From Kytococcus schroeteri (GTDB lineage: Bacteria > Actinomycetota > Actinomycetes > Actinomycetales > Dermatophilaceae): 64,000 bases of DNA. Location: NCBI RefSeq assembly GCF_042433515.1, contig NZ_JBHLVH010000004.1, forward strand, positions 186,001 through 250,000. The letters run 5' to 3'. Shown here one piece after another: positions 1 through 9,959 of this stretch. The stretch's first letter is position 1; the number at the start of each line of letters is the position of its first letter. The notes below the pieces were generated by a model, which saw nothing but the letters and a program-made list of their open reading frames with translations, was not told where the DNA came from and made no database searches. The translations under genes were made by a program, and so were the position numbers.

Positions 1-645
1 CAGCAGCACCGACGTGGCCTCGATGCCGGAGTCCTCCGGCGCCCAGCGGCCTGAGGCGTCACTGGTGTGCAGGGTGCCGCGCCAGCCGGCGGCGCGCATG
101 GCCCGCTGCGCCCGGGCGTGGGAGGTCTCCGGCAGCACCACCACGTCGGGGTGGAAGCGGGTCTCCAGGGCCGTGAGGTCCGCGGCGGTGAACGCGCCGA
201 GGCTGTTGAAGGTCACCACCGTGAGAGTGGTGCCGTCAGCCGATGCACTGCCCGTGTCCGGCGCGGGCGCGGCCCACGGCGGACCGGCCGGCGCGAGGAC
301 CAGACCCAACGCGGCAGCGAGGCCGGGCACGGACGCCGCGAGCCACCACCACCAGGCCCGGTGCCGGCGGCGCCACGCCCACACCCCCACGGCCAGGAGC
401 ACCAGGCCCGCCAGCCCCAGGGCCACCCCGGCAGGGACCGGGAAGGACAGCGCGTGCGCCACCAGAGTGCGGGTGCTCAACCACCGGGAGAAGCCCACGG
501 ACGGCCACCACACGAGGACCGCGGCGGCCACGAGGGCCAGCCCCACGAGCGCGGCCAGGACGGCAGCTGCTCCCCGGCGCCAGCCCCGGCGGCGGTGTCC
601 CGGCACGGCCTCCCCCGCAACGGGCCCCTGCACCGTCGACTCCAC
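1..645 (-). CDS. Membrane-anchored endonuclease/exonuclease/phosphatase (EEP) family protein, C-terminus off the window
   Basis: The minus strand reads open from a GTG at 645 to the left edge. The N-terminus has about 15 polar residues and then three hydrophobic stretches separated by short basic turns (ending in a WRRRHRAWWWW-like patch), so the protein is probably anchored by three membrane helices. A short Ala/Pro/Ser linker leads into the start of an EEP fold: TVVTFNSLG is the usual first strand, and PDVVVLPET carries the metal-binding Glu. The rest of the catalytic domain (DxN, SDH motifs) lies outside the window. Family members hydrolyse phosphodiesters (nuclease, sphingomyelinase or inositol phosphatase types); substrate cannot be assigned. 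The start is chosen because a purine-rich stretch (GGGAGAGGGG) precedes it. It is divergent from the symporter gene. Confidence 0.72.
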   Translation of the reverse strand, partial: MESTVQGPVAGEAVPGHRRRGWRRGAAAVLAALVGLALVAAAVLVWWPSVGFSRWLSTRTLVAHALSFPVPAGVALGLAGLVLLAVGVWAWRRRHRAWWWWLAASVPGLAAALGLVLAPAGPPWAAPAPDTGSASADGTTLTVVTFNSLGAFTAADLTALETRFHPDVVVLPETSHARAQRAMRAAGWRGTLHTSDASGRWAPEDSGIEATSVLL

Positions 646-892
646 CCCGTCGCCCCTCTCCCTCGGTCTACCGCGATCGTACGCACACGCCCGGGCGTCC
701 CCGGGGCCCCGGTGCAGGACCTCCCGCAACCGGCCGGGCTCCCGGAGTCCGTCCGGCCGGATCGCGAGGGGCCGCAGAACCTCCCGTGCCACAGCCGCAT
801 CCGCCGCCGGAACCGGCATCACCCCGGCCGAACCCCCGGACATCGGCGCCCCTCGTGGCTAGGGTCGTTCGGTACCTGACGAAAGGCACACC
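646..892. promoter_or_regulatory. Divergent intergenic region
   Basis: This 247-base spacer separates the leftward EEP gene from the rightward symporter gene and must contain both promoters. Just before the symporter ATG there is an AAAGG ribosome-binding site (around 881-886). I see no clear -35/-10 pair and no convincing gene in it. Confidence 0.4.
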
Positions 893-2401
893 ATGGAGTC
901 CTTCCTCACCACGGCCAACGAGTGGCTGTGGTCCCAGTACATGATCTTCCTGATCCTCGCGCTCGGCGCGGGGTTCAGTCTGCTGCTGCTCTTCCCGCAG
1001 CTCCGACGCCTCCCGGACATGATCACCGCCCTCAAGGAGGGTGGTGACTCCAAGCGCGGCCTCTCCCCGTTCCAGTCGTTCGCCATCGCCCTGGGTGGGC
1101 GCGTGGGCGTCGGCAACATCGTGGGTGTGGCCACGGCCATCCACTTCGGTGGCCCCGGCGCCGTGTTCTGGATGTGGGTGACCGCCTTCCTGGGCGCCAC
1201 CGTCGCCATCGCCGAGAGCTCCCTGGCGCAGGTCTGGAAGCGCGAGGTCAACGGCGAGTACCGCGGTGGCCCGGCCTACTACATCGAGCAGGGGCTGGGC
1301 TGGAAGTGGCTGGCCGTGCTGTACGCCATCGGCACGATCTTCGCCACCACCATCACCGGCCCGTCCATCCAGTCGTTCAGCATCTCGGACTCCAACCTGG
1401 CCGCCTTCCACGTGCCGATGTGGGTCAGCGGCGCCGTGGTGGCCGCGCTGTTCTGCCTGGTGACCTTCGGCGGCATGCACCGCCTGGGCCGCGTCACCGA
1501 GATGGTGGTGCCGTTCATGGCGGGCGCCTACATCCTCGTGGGCCTGGCGATGATGGTGCTGCGCGCCGGCGACGTGCCCGACATGTTCGGCCTCATCTTC
1601 CGCAGTGCCTTCGGCGGTGAGGCGATGTTCGGCGGCATGCTCGGCGCGGTCATCATGTGGGGCGTCAAGCGCGCCATCTACTCCTCCGAGGTGGGGACCG
1701 GCTCGGCCGCGCAGGCCTCGGCCGCCGCGGAGGTCTCGCACCCGGTCAAGCAGGGTCTGGCACAGGGCTTCTCGGCGTACGTGGACACGCTGTTCGTGTG
1801 CACCATCACGGCCCTGATGATCCTGCTCACCAAGAGCTACAACGTGGCCGACCCGGACGGCAAGATGATCGTGGAGTACATGCCCGGCGAGAACCCGGGC
1901 GCCAACTACACGCAGGCCGCCATCGACTCGGTGTTCCCCGGGTTCGGGCCGGCGTTCGTGGCCGTGGCCATGTTCTTCTTCGCGTTCACCACGCTGCTGT
2001 CCTTCGGGTTCTACGCCGAGACCAACGTGGCCTACCTGCTCAAGGAGCACCGCTGGCAGCCGGTGGCCATCGCGGTGGCGCGCGCGCTGCTGGCCGTCTC
2101 CATCGTGCTGGGTTCGCTGCGCAGCTCGGAGACCGCGTGGGCGTGGGCCGACCTGGGCCTGGGCTTCTACACGTGGGTCAACCTCATCGCCCTGGTGATG
2201 CTCAGCCCGGTGGTGCTCAAGGTGTTCCGCGACTACGACCGTCAGCGCAAGGAGGGCGTGGACCCGGTGTTCAACCCGCGCGACATCGGCATCGACAACG
2301 CCCCGGTGTGGGACGACGTGCTGGCACGCCACGGCCGCGGCCCGGGTGCCACCGCCGGCGCCGATGCCGGGAGCGCGGGCGCGACGCCCGACCGCGCCTG
2401 A
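893..2401 (+). CDS. Sodium:alanine/glycine symporter, AGCS family
   Basis: A 502-residue polytopic membrane protein with about ten to eleven hydrophobic segments, the usual AGCS length. The family signature is clear near residues 68-100: GRVGVGNIVGVATAIHFGG followed by GAVFWMWVTAFLG. KRAIYSSEVGTGSA, conserved in AlsT/DagA-type carriers, lies near residue 260. Such carriers import alanine or glycine with Na+ across the cytoplasmic membrane. The ATG is preceded by AAAGG at good spacing. The gene is monocistronic: it ends at a strong hairpin shared with the convergent aminotransferase gene. The exact amino acid cannot be read from the sequence. Confidence 0.93.
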   Translation: MESFLTTANEWLWSQYMIFLILALGAGFSLLLLFPQLRRLPDMITALKEGGDSKRGLSPFQSFAIALGGRVGVGNIVGVATAIHFGGPGAVFWMWVTAFLGATVAIAESSLAQVWKREVNGEYRGGPAYYIEQGLGWKWLAVLYAIGTIFATTITGPSIQSFSISDSNLAAFHVPMWVSGAVVAALFCLVTFGGMHRLGRVTEMVVPFMAGAYILVGLAMMVLRAGDVPDMFGLIFRSAFGGEAMFGGMLGAVIMWGVKRAIYSSEVGTGSAAQASAAAEVSHPVKQGLAQGFSAYVDTLFVCTITALMILLTKSYNVADPDGKMIVEYMPGENPGANYTQAAIDSVFPGFGPAFVAVAMFFFAFTTLLSFGFYAETNVAYLLKEHRWQPVAIAVARALLAVSIVLGSLRSSETAWAWADLGLGFYTWVNLIALVMLSPVVLKVFRDYDRQRKEGVDPVFNPRDIGIDNAPVWDDVLARHGRGPGATAGADAGSAGATPDRA

Positions 2402-2413
2402 CGAGCGGTCCTC

Positions 2414-2464
2414 CTCACGCCGACGCCCCGGAAGCCACCACGGCTCCCGGGGCGTCGGCGTGAG
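2414..2464. terminator. Bidirectional terminator hairpin
   Basis: A perfect 18-bp inverted repeat (2414-2431 pairing with 2447-2464) with a 15-base loop that itself contains AGCC/GGCT pairing. It lies between the convergent symporter and aminotransferase genes, so it can end both transcripts. There is no T tract, as is usual in high-GC actinobacteria. Confidence 0.85.
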
Positions 2465-2473
2465 CGGCTGGTG

Positions 2474-3640
2474 TCAGCCCTGGCGCTCGGACCAGGCCTT
2501 CAGGCGCGCCACGCCCTCGGCGATGACGTCCTCGGTCTTGCAGAACCCGAACCGCACGTAGCTCGGCGCGTGCTCGGGATCACTGCAGAACGCCTGCACC
2601 GGAACACCCACCACCCCGGCTTCCTCCGGGATCGCGCGGCACCACGCCAACGCGTCCGTGACACCCAACGGGGCCGCGTCGGCGATGACGAAGTACCCCG
2701 CCGGCGGCACCTCGCAGGCAAACCCCGCATCGCGCAGGCCGGCCACGAGCCTGTCCCGCCGACACTCGTGGAGCGCAGCCAGGTCGCTGAACACCGCGTC
2801 CGGCAGCGCCAGCCCGCGTGCGACCGCCGGTTGGAAGGGCGTCCCCACGCCAAAGGTGGTGAACTGCTTGACCTTCGCCACCGCATCCACCAACGCCTGC
2901 GGGCCGTGCACCCACCCCACCTTCCACCCCGTAACCGCGAACGTCTTGCCCGCCGAGCTCACCGTCAGCGTCCGGTCGGCGCACTCCGGCACCATCGCCG
3001 GGCCCAGGTGGGAACCCCCGTCGTACACCAGGTGCTCGTACACCTCGTCGGAGAGGATCACCGCGTCGTGGCGCTCGGCCAGGCGCCCGACGGCCACCAG
3101 CTCCTCGCGGCTGAACTGCGCACCGGTCGGGTTGTGCGGGGTGTTGACCACCACCATCGCGGTGCGGTCGGAGAAGGCCGCCCCCAGCGCCTCGAGGTCC
3201 AGCTCCAACGAGGGCAGCGCCAGCGGCAACGGGCGCACCACACCCCCGGCCAGCGCCACGGCCGCGGCGTAGGAGTCGTAGGCCGGCTCGATGACGACAA
3301 CCTCCTCGCCGGGCTCGACGAGGGCCAGGATCGATGCCGTCAGCGCCTCGGTGGCGCCGACGGTCACCAGCACCTGCGCCGGGTCGACAGCGAGCCCGTG
3401 GAAGCGCCCCTGGTGCGCGGCGACCGCCTCGCGCAGCGCCGGCACGCCCCAGAACGGCGGGTACTGGTTACGGCCCTCCAGCATCGCCTCGTGCGCCCAC
3501 TCGACCAGCTCCCGCGGCGTGCCGGAATCCGGGGCACCCTGGCCAAGGTTCACCGCGTCAGCCGCGACGGCCCGCTGGGTCATCTCAGCGAAGATCGACG
3601 TACCGAAAGGCTGCATCCGCTGCACGAGGGGCGAGGTCAT
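2474..3640 (-). CDS. PLP-dependent class I/II aminotransferase, DapC/KAT-like
   Basis: A 388-residue fold-type I aminotransferase. Visible motifs: N-terminal FAEMTQ and NLGQGAPD, NQYPPFWGVPALREA, VTVGATEA, NTPHNPTGA (PLP-binding Asn), DEVYEHLVYD (Asp/Tyr to PLP), SSAGKTFAVTGWKVGW (Schiff-base Lys) and the C-terminal VRFGFCK with the substrate Arg. It closely resembles the mycobacterial protein annotated as N-succinyldiaminopimelate aminotransferase DapC (lysine/peptidoglycan pathway), but the same family includes methionine and kynurenine transaminases, so the substrate is open. An upstream in-frame extension to 3892 exists but lacks family similarity. The chosen ATG has GGGTGGGG before it. 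Monocistronic, ending at the shared terminator. Confidence 0.88.
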   Translation of the reverse strand: MTSPLVQRMQPFGTSIFAEMTQRAVAADAVNLGQGAPDSGTPRELVEWAHEAMLEGRNQYPPFWGVPALREAVAAHQGRFHGLAVDPAQVLVTVGATEALTASILALVEPGEEVVVIEPAYDSYAAAVALAGGVVRPLPLALPSLELDLEALGAAFSDRTAMVVVNTPHNPTGAQFSREELVAVGRLAERHDAVILSDEVYEHLVYDGGSHLGPAMVPECADRTLTVSSAGKTFAVTGWKVGWVHGPQALVDAVAKVKQFTTFGVGTPFQPAVARGLALPDAVFSDLAALHECRRDRLVAGLRDAGFACEVPPAGYFVIADAAPLGVTDALAWCRAIPEEAGVVGVPVQAFCSDPEHAPSYVRFGFCKTEDVIAEGVARLKAWSERQG

Positions 3641-3809
3641 GCACCCCACCCTCGCACGGAAGGGCGGCTGGATCAGCGGCCGGTGGCGAGGCGGCAAGCC
3701 GCCCGCACCGAGTACCCCCATATCCCCCCCCGGGTGGAGACCCTGCGGAGACCGAGAACCATAAGTTTCTTCCATCCGCGCCGACAGTGCGCCAATCAGA
3801 GAGACGATC

Positions 3810-5099
3810 ATGCGTCCCAGCACCGCCCTGAGGCTCCTCACCACCGCAACACTTCTCACTGGCTCGATCGCGGGGCTCGGCCTCCCGGCCACGGCGAATG
3901 AGGAGGGCCTGAGCGCGACCTACTCCGGCGATGACGTACGCATCACGGTAGACGGTCGTCCGGTCACTGTGCTCTCCACAGACGACTCCGACCCTCTCGT
4001 GCGCACGATGGTGCTTCAAGACGCAGCCGGCAACCAGTACCAGGCCACCGAATACCTCACGGAGGCCCTTGCGCCGGTCGCCTTGGACAGCACGGCGGAC
4101 AGCGCCCAGAGCGTGGACGAGGCCAAGACCTCCGGCTACTACAGCGAGACCGAGGGAACGGTCACGGACAGCCGGTCCGACGAGGTCACGTACAGCGGCA
4201 GCACAACCGTCCGACCAGCACTCGCGCCCGTCGCAACCCTCGTGGAGGGGACCGATCGCACTGTTCTCGCCGTCGCGTCCACCGATGCCGAGGGCACCAC
4301 GGTCCTGAAGAATGGTGAGCCGCTCGGCGCCATCTCCGAGGATGGGTCCATCGTGGACGAGGAGCCCAGCCTGCTGGCCGCAGACAGTTACGAGTTCGCA
4401 GCCGAGGCCCCCAATGGAGAGACACAGTCGGTCACCATCAACGATGCTGGAACGACGGCTGCCCTCAACGGCGCCATGTACACGTCCTACAAGACCTACA
4501 TCCCGGGTGCACGAGCTGCGGTTCCCTCCGGTCTTGCCTGCAACCCACGCTGGACGTGGGGCAAGATCTGGTTCAAGGGAGACAATCGGTCATGGGTCTC
4601 GGGGTACAACCAGACCACACGATCACGCACAGCGGCCCTCGTGATCGCTGACTGGCGCAACGGCAAGCGGGAGGTGACCCTCACGCGTCACGTGAGTCCC
4701 ACCGTGCGCTATGCCGACGGAACCAGTACCCGCCCCGTGGCCTCGGCGACCGCCAGCCCCGCCGGAATGTACCTGCGCGACGTCTCGATCAACAGCAGCT
4801 CGGCCCAGTTCACCCTCAAGCACAAGATCGGTAATCCCTTGTGCTCCTCGGCGGGCCCGATCACCTATCAGCTGCGAGGGACGGTGTACCGCAATGGGAG
4901 TGCCAGCTACTACGGGCACTCCATCGATGTGCCCCGGCACGAGGTACACGCCATGAGTGACCGCCGAGGGACGTGGCGCAAGGTGCAGAACAGGTACTCA
5001 GAAAGCTTTATGTGCCTGAGCGCCCCCCAGGTGATTTCACCTCTGACGAAGTGCCCGGGACAACGATCGTGGACCGCCTATTTCACCAAGACCCTCTGA
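3810..5099 (+). CDS. Secreted protein of unknown function
   Basis: I do not recognise a family. The 429-residue product begins with a Sec signal peptide (basic start, hydrophobic core TTATLLTGSIAGLGLPA, cleavage probably after ATA or ANE), so it is exported. Residues 30-220 are acidic and Ser/Thr/Glu-rich and look extended. The C-terminal half (about 235-429) has more aromatic and basic residues and three or four cysteines, suggesting a disulfide-bonded domain. G+C is visibly lower than in the neighbours, with AT-rich codons that they rarely use. The start is preceded by AGAGAGACGATC. The stop overlaps the ATG of the next gene (TGATG), so the two are probably co-translated. A transferred secreted factor is possible; there is no evidence for an enzyme. 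Confidence 0.75.
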   Translation: MRPSTALRLLTTATLLTGSIAGLGLPATANEEGLSATYSGDDVRITVDGRPVTVLSTDDSDPLVRTMVLQDAAGNQYQATEYLTEALAPVALDSTADSAQSVDEAKTSGYYSETEGTVTDSRSDEVTYSGSTTVRPALAPVATLVEGTDRTVLAVASTDAEGTTVLKNGEPLGAISEDGSIVDEEPSLLAADSYEFAAEAPNGETQSVTINDAGTTAALNGAMYTSYKTYIPGARAAVPSGLACNPRWTWGKIWFKGDNRSWVSGYNQTTRSRTAALVIADWRNGKREVTLTRHVSPTVRYADGTSTRPVASATASPAGMYLRDVSINSSSAQFTLKHKIGNPLCSSAGPITYQLRGTVYRNGSASYYGHSIDVPRHEVHAMSDRRGTWRKVQNRYSESFMCLSAPQVISPLTKCPGQRSWTAYFTKTL

Positions 5100-5515
5100 T
5101 GGGCGGCATCTCACAGGACCGGCATCCCCGAGACGTAGGGTTGGACATCCGCAGCACGCTGTTGGCGCTGGGTCTGCTGGTCGCACTCGTCGAGACAGTC
5201 TGGTACGAGTGGATCGGGGCGCTGCACGTGCTGTGGGTGTCGCTCATCACCTTTGGGGTGGTCCGCTGCTGGCGGGCCCTTGTCCGCCACGACGGCTGGG
5301 GCGGTGGCGTTGCGGCGGCTTTCCTGGCCATCCCGGTGTTGCTCGTCATCGTGGTGCTGGTCCTGCTCCATCTGTGGCCCATCCCGGCGAATGGGTTCGG
5401 TCTCTTCGCGAGCTACCTCCCAGGGGCCACTGCGGTGCTCTGCCCGCTGCTCGCCATCGGGCGCCGGGCCCAGTGGACCCACCCCGACGGAGACCCCCTC
5501 CCCGACGCCCCCTGA
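5099..5515 (+). CDS. Small polytopic membrane protein, unknown function
   Basis: The ATG overlaps the stop of the secreted-protein gene by one base (TGATG), implying translational coupling. The 138-residue product is mostly hydrophobic, with four likely membrane helices at roughly residues 18-38, 42-60, 68-95 and 100-120, and a short hydrophilic C-terminus. An upstream in-frame ATG at 4973 lies inside the previous gene and adds no plausible sequence. No family is recognised. Pairing of a secreted protein with an overlapping membrane protein is consistent with an export, anchoring or immunity partner, but that is speculation. Confidence 0.68.
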   Translation: MGGISQDRHPRDVGLDIRSTLLALGLLVALVETVWYEWIGALHVLWVSLITFGVVRCWRALVRHDGWGGGVAAAFLAIPVLLVIVVLVLLHLWPIPANGFGLFASYLPGATAVLCPLLAIGRRAQWTHPDGDPLPDAP

Positions 5516-5535
5516 GGATCGGCCCGCTCATCCAC

Positions 5536-5575
5536 GTGGCCCCGGGACCCGTCCGGCGACGGGTCGCGGGGCCAC
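5536..5575. terminator. Bidirectional terminator hairpin
   Basis: Nested inverted repeats: an outer 8-bp stem (5536-5543 with 5568-5575) and an inner 8-bp stem (5546-5553 with 5558-5565) closing a CGGC loop. It sits between the convergent small membrane protein gene and rdgB. Confidence 0.8.
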
Positions 5576-5605
5576 AGGCGCTCACCCGGGCGGGTTCACC
5601 CGTGC

Positions 5606-6282
5606 TCAGCCCCGCTCGGACAACCGCTGCGCCAGGGCCCGGGTGGCCTTGCCGCGGTGGCTCACGCGGTTCTTCACCTCTGCGGGCAGCTCGGCGCTGC
5701 TCACCGGACCCCGCACGGGCGTGAACCCGGCCTCCGCGAGCTCGCCGCTGCGCACCGCGAAGATCGGGTCGTAGCCGAACCCGTTCTCCCCCTGCGGTTC
5801 CCGCAGCATGAAGCCGTCCATCTCACCGCGCTCGACGATCTCGGTGCCGTCGGGGTCCACAAAGCTCATGACGCACACGAACTGGGCGCCGCGGGCGTCG
5901 TCGGGCACGTCGGCCAGCTGGGCCAGCAGCAGCGCGTTGTTGTCGGCGTCCTTGGCCACGCCCGGCCCCTGTCCCTGGGAGTCCACGAGCCCACCGGACC
6001 AGCGCGCCGAGAAGATACCCGGAGCACCACCGAGCACGTCGACGCACAGGCCGGAGTCGTCAGCGATGGCGGGCAGCCCGGTCAGCTCGCAGGCCGCACG
6101 GGCCTTGAGCAGCGAGTTGGCCTCGAAGGTGGTGCCGGACTCGACCACGTCCGGGGCGTCCGGGGCCACGTCCGCCAAGGTCACCACCTCGACCTCGTGC
6201 GGCAGGGACTCGGACAGGATCCGCTGCAGCTCGGGCACCTTGCCCCGGTTGCGGGTGGCCAGGACGATGCGGCGCGCGGCCA

Positions 6283-6283
<1 letters not shown>
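5606..6283 (-). CDS. rdgB: Non-canonical purine NTP pyrophosphatase (dITP/XTP), RdgB/HAM1 family
   Basis: The 225-residue protein hydrolyses dITP, ITP and XTP to monophosphates, cleansing the nucleotide pool. Family motifs are present: TRNRGK near the N-terminus, TFEANSLLKA (residues 52-61), IADDSGLCVD (73-82, metal-binding Asp), GENGFGYDPIF and VSHRGKA near the C-terminus. A C-terminal RNase PH-RdgB pair is the standard actinobacterial arrangement. The rph stop and rdgB start overlap as TGATG. A longer in-frame ORF running back to 7150 is only read-through over rph in another frame. Confidence 0.95.
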
Positions 6284-7146
<863 letters not shown>

Positions 7147-7153
7147 GCACCTG

Positions 7154-7159
7154 AGCCTA
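7154..7159 (-). promoter_or_regulatory. Putative leaderless -10 element for rph
   Basis: TAGGCT on the minus strand, seven bases upstream of the rph ATG, with no Shine-Dalgarno sequence between. This matches the actinobacterial leaderless pattern TANNNT-N6-8-ATG seen repeatedly in this window. Confidence 0.5.
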
Positions 7160-7217
7160 CGGGCCGCTCAGGCGACGCCGACGCTCCCCGCACCGGGTGC
7201 GGCCGGGTGGCCGAGCA

Positions 7218-8243
7218 TCAGGCGACGAGCGCCCCGCCCAGCCCGACCGCCGCCACGACGGCGGTGGTGATGCCGGCCAGCGCGAACGGCGCACCGCCGA
7301 CCGTCCTCAGCCGCTCCCAGCGCACCCCGGTGCCCAGCGCCCACATCGCGGCCGCGAGCAGCAGGGTCTGCAGGACCTTGACCACCTCGAGCAGCTGCTC
7401 GGGCAGCGGCACCCAGGTGCGCACGAGCACCATCGCCAGGAAGGCCACCACGAACGCCGGGACGATCGGCGGCAGCGTCACGTCGTTGGAGCCGCCAGCC
7501 GTGCCACCCGCCGCGCCCTCGCCCGCGCGCAGCTGGCGGCGGCGCAGGGTCGCGAAGCCCACCATCACCGGGGCCAGCAGCACCACGCGCGCCAGCTTGG
7601 CCACCACGGCCACCGCCAGCGCGGCCCCGCCCACGATGCCGCCGACGGCCACCACCTGCGCCACCTCGTGCACCGACAGCCCGGCCCACAGGCCGATGGT
7701 GCGGTCGTCCAGGCCCAGGAGCCCGCCCAGCAACGGCACCGCGGGGATCATGAGCGTGCCGAAGAGCACCACGAGCGCCAGGGCGACCGCCACGTCCTCG
7801 TCCTCGGCGTCCACCACGCCGTCGGCCGCGGCCACCGCCGCCGCACCACAGATGGAGAAGCCCGCCCCCACGAGCAGCGCCAGCCCGGGGCGGACGCCCA
7901 GCAGGCGCCCGGCCAGCACCGCCGTCGCCAGGCCGACCGCCACCACGAGCACGACGGCGAGGACGACCTTCCACCCCAGGTCGGCGATGGTCGCCAGCGA
8001 GACCTGGAGCCCCAGCAGCACGATGCCGGTGCGCAGCAACGTCTTGCTGCCCGCCCCCAGCCCCGGGCCCCAGCCGGCCGGGAGGCTGGCCAGGTTACCC
8101 ACGAGGATGCCGAGCAGGATGGCCACCAGGAGCGGGCTCACGGCGGGCACGGCCGCGCCCACCAACCGGGCCGCCCCCATCGACACCAGGCCCGCCACCA
8201 GGCAGGCCACCAGTCCGGGCACCAGGGTTGACGAACGGCTCAC
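7218..8243 (-). CDS. YeiH-family putative sulfate exporter (UPF0324)
   Basis: A 341-residue membrane protein with ten or so hydrophobic helices. Two hallmark motifs of the YeiH/PF03601 family are intact: GAGFSICGAAAVAA (around residues 126-139) and GLSVHEVAQVVA (around 188-199). Members are annotated as putative sulfate exporters; the transported substrate here is inferred only. The GTG start is preceded by AGGAG at 5-base spacing. It lies downstream of the MBL-hydrolase gene, with 58 bases between, and upstream of rph. Confidence 0.88.
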   Translation of the reverse strand: MSRSSTLVPGLVACLVAGLVSMGAARLVGAAVPAVSPLLVAILLGILVGNLASLPAGWGPGLGAGSKTLLRTGIVLLGLQVSLATIADLGWKVVLAVVLVVAVGLATAVLAGRLLGVRPGLALLVGAGFSICGAAAVAAADGVVDAEDEDVAVALALVVLFGTLMIPAVPLLGGLLGLDDRTIGLWAGLSVHEVAQVVAVGGIVGGAALAVAVVAKLARVVLLAPVMVGFATLRRRQLRAGEGAAGGTAGGSNDVTLPPIVPAFVVAFLAMVLVRTWVPLPEQLLEVVKVLQTLLLAAAMWALGTGVRWERLRTVGGAPFALAGITTAVVAAVGLGGALVA

Positions 8244-8301
8244 GGTCGCTCCTCTCGCGATTCCTCGATCCAGTGGGGCCGGCGGGGTGCGCCGGGCCAG
8301 C

Positions 8302-9099
8302 TCAGGCGGGGGTCACCGAGCAGTCGCGCGGGACGAGCTCGAGCACCAGGCCGGGGTGGGCGGCCTGCAGCGGGCCGTCCCACACCTCGCGCGCCTCCGC
8401 CACGGAGACCTCCGGGTCGTTCCACGGCGGCACGTGGGTGAGCACCAGGGCGCCCACTCCCCCGGCACGCTGCGCCGCCACGGCCGCGCGACGCCCGGAC
8501 AGGTGGATGCCCTGGGCGGTGTCGCGCCCCTCCACGAAGGCGCAGTCCGAGAGCACGAGGTCCGCGCCGGCCAGCAGGCCATCCAGGGCAGGGGTGTCAT
8601 CGGTGTCGCCGGTGTACGCCACGGTGCAGCCGCCCGCCTCCACCCGCAGGCCGTACGCGTCGCCCGGGTGGTTCACCCGGGTCCACGTGAGGGTGAACGG
8701 CCCCACCTGCGTGGTGTGGCCGTCGCCCACCGGGTGGTAGGCGAAGGAGCGGGTGAGGCTCTCCCCCGACGGGGAGCCGTAGACGCAGTCCATCTGCTGA
8801 CGCAGCGCCGCCGGGCCGTGGACGGGGATGCGCTCGGTGTGCGGGGCGCGCGGGTCATAGTGGTGCAGCACGAACAGGCCGCACAGGTCCACCACGTGGT
8901 CCGGGTGCAGGTGGCTGATGCAGTACGCGTCCACGGCCGTGGGGTCGGTGTACCGCTGCAGGGCACCCAGCGCGCCGGAGCCCAGGTCGAGCACGAGCCG
9001 CCAGGTGCGGCCCTCGTGCTCGTGCTCCACCAGGTAGGAGGACGCGGCCGACTCGGGCCCCGCGAAGGACCCCGAGCACCCCACCACGGTGAGCCTCAT
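8302..9099 (-). CDS. MBL-fold metallo-hydrolase, RNase Z/ElaC-like
   Basis: The 265-residue protein begins MRLTVVGCSGS, typical of the beta-lactamase-fold hydrolases found next to murI in actinobacteria. Zinc ligands are visible: SHLHPDH (residues 62-68), NHPGD (143-147, third His), GDTDDT (164-169, bridging Asp) and LTHVPPW with a late His. Family members include RNase Z and cyclic-nucleotide phosphodiesterases; the reaction here is not determined. The ATG overlaps the murI stop by four bases (ATGA), so it is translationally coupled to murI. Confidence 0.87.
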   Translation of the reverse strand: MRLTVVGCSGSFAGPESAASSYLVEHEHEGRTWRLVLDLGSGALGALQRYTDPTAVDAYCISHLHPDHVVDLCGLFVLHHYDPRAPHTERIPVHGPAALRQQMDCVYGSPSGESLTRSFAYHPVGDGHTTQVGPFTLTWTRVNHPGDAYGLRVEAGGCTVAYTGDTDDTPALDGLLAGADLVLSDCAFVEGRDTAQGIHLSGRRAAVAAQRAGGVGALVLTHVPPWNDPEVSVAEAREVWDGPLQAAHPGLVLELVPRDCSVTPA

Positions 9100-9959
9100 G
9101 CGGTGGCCCCTCCCCCGGCATCGAGGGTGGGGACGGCACCCGTGGGGGGCACCTCCGTGGGCACGGGCAGGCGGTGGGTGTTGCCGGCGGAGACCTCGGG
9201 GCCCAGGAAGGTGCGGGCCAGCTCCCCGAACTGGGCCGGGTCGCCGGTGGTGAGGAAGGTGTGCGTGGGTGCCGAGTGCTCGGGGGCCAGCTCGTCGCGG
9301 TCGGCCAGGGTGCGCAGCAGCTCGGCGGCGGTCTCCTCCGCGGACGACACGAGCGAGACCTCGGGCCCCATCTCGTAGGCGAGCACGCCGCGCAGCAGCG
9401 GGTAGTGGGTGCACCCCATGATGAGGGTGTCCACGCCCGCCTCCTTGAGCGGCGTGAGGTACTCGGTGGCCGCCGCGAACACCTCCGGGCCGGTGACCGT
9501 GCCGGCCTCCACGAACTCCACGAAGCGGGGGCACGGCTGGGAGTGCAGCTGCACGCTGGGCACGGCGGCGAACGCGTCGCGGTAGGCGCCCGAGGTGTGG
9601 GTGGCGAGGGTGCTGATGACGCCCACCCGGCCCGAGCGGGTGATGCCGGCGGCGCGGCGGGCGGCTGGGCGGATCACCTCGATGACGGGGACGTCGTAAC
9701 GCTCCCGGGCGTCGTGCAGCACCGCGGCCGAGGCCGAGTTGCAGGCGATGACCAGGGCCTTGACACCGCGCTCCACGAGGGCGTCCAGGGAGTCCAGGGC
9801 CAGGCCGCGCACCTCCGCGATGGGGCGAGGACCGTACGGTGCGTGGAGGGTGTCACCCAGGTAGATCGTCGACTCGCGGGGCAGGTGGTCCAGCACCGCA
9901 CGGGCGACCGTGAGGCCGCCGAGGCCGGAGTCGAAGATGCCGATGGGTGCCGTGGACAT
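9096..9959 (-). CDS. murI: Glutamate racemase
   Basis: Converts L- to D-glutamate for peptidoglycan stem peptides in the cytoplasm. The 287-residue protein has both catalytic cysteines, Cys73 in ACNSASA and Cys183 in MGCTHYPLL, and Asp10 in FDSGLGGLT. GDTLHAPYGPR and STLATHTSGAY are also family motifs. Start: ATG at 9959 gives the canonical N-terminus; the much longer open frame upstream (to 11102) is antisense to other genes. It is the first gene of a murI - MBL hydrolase - yeiH-like - rph - rdgB series, an order seen in many actinobacteria. Confidence 0.97.
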   Translation of the reverse strand: MSTAPIGIFDSGLGGLTVARAVLDHLPRESTIYLGDTLHAPYGPRPIAEVRGLALDSLDALVERGVKALVIACNSASAAVLHDARERYDVPVIEVIRPAARRAAGITRSGRVGVISTLATHTSGAYRDAFAAVPSVQLHSQPCPRFVEFVEAGTVTGPEVFAAATEYLTPLKEAGVDTLIMGCTHYPLLRGVLAYEMGPEVSLVSSAEETAAELLRTLADRDELAPEHSAPTHTFLTTGDPAQFGELARTFLGPEVSAGNTHRLPVPTEVPPTGAVPTLDAGGGATA

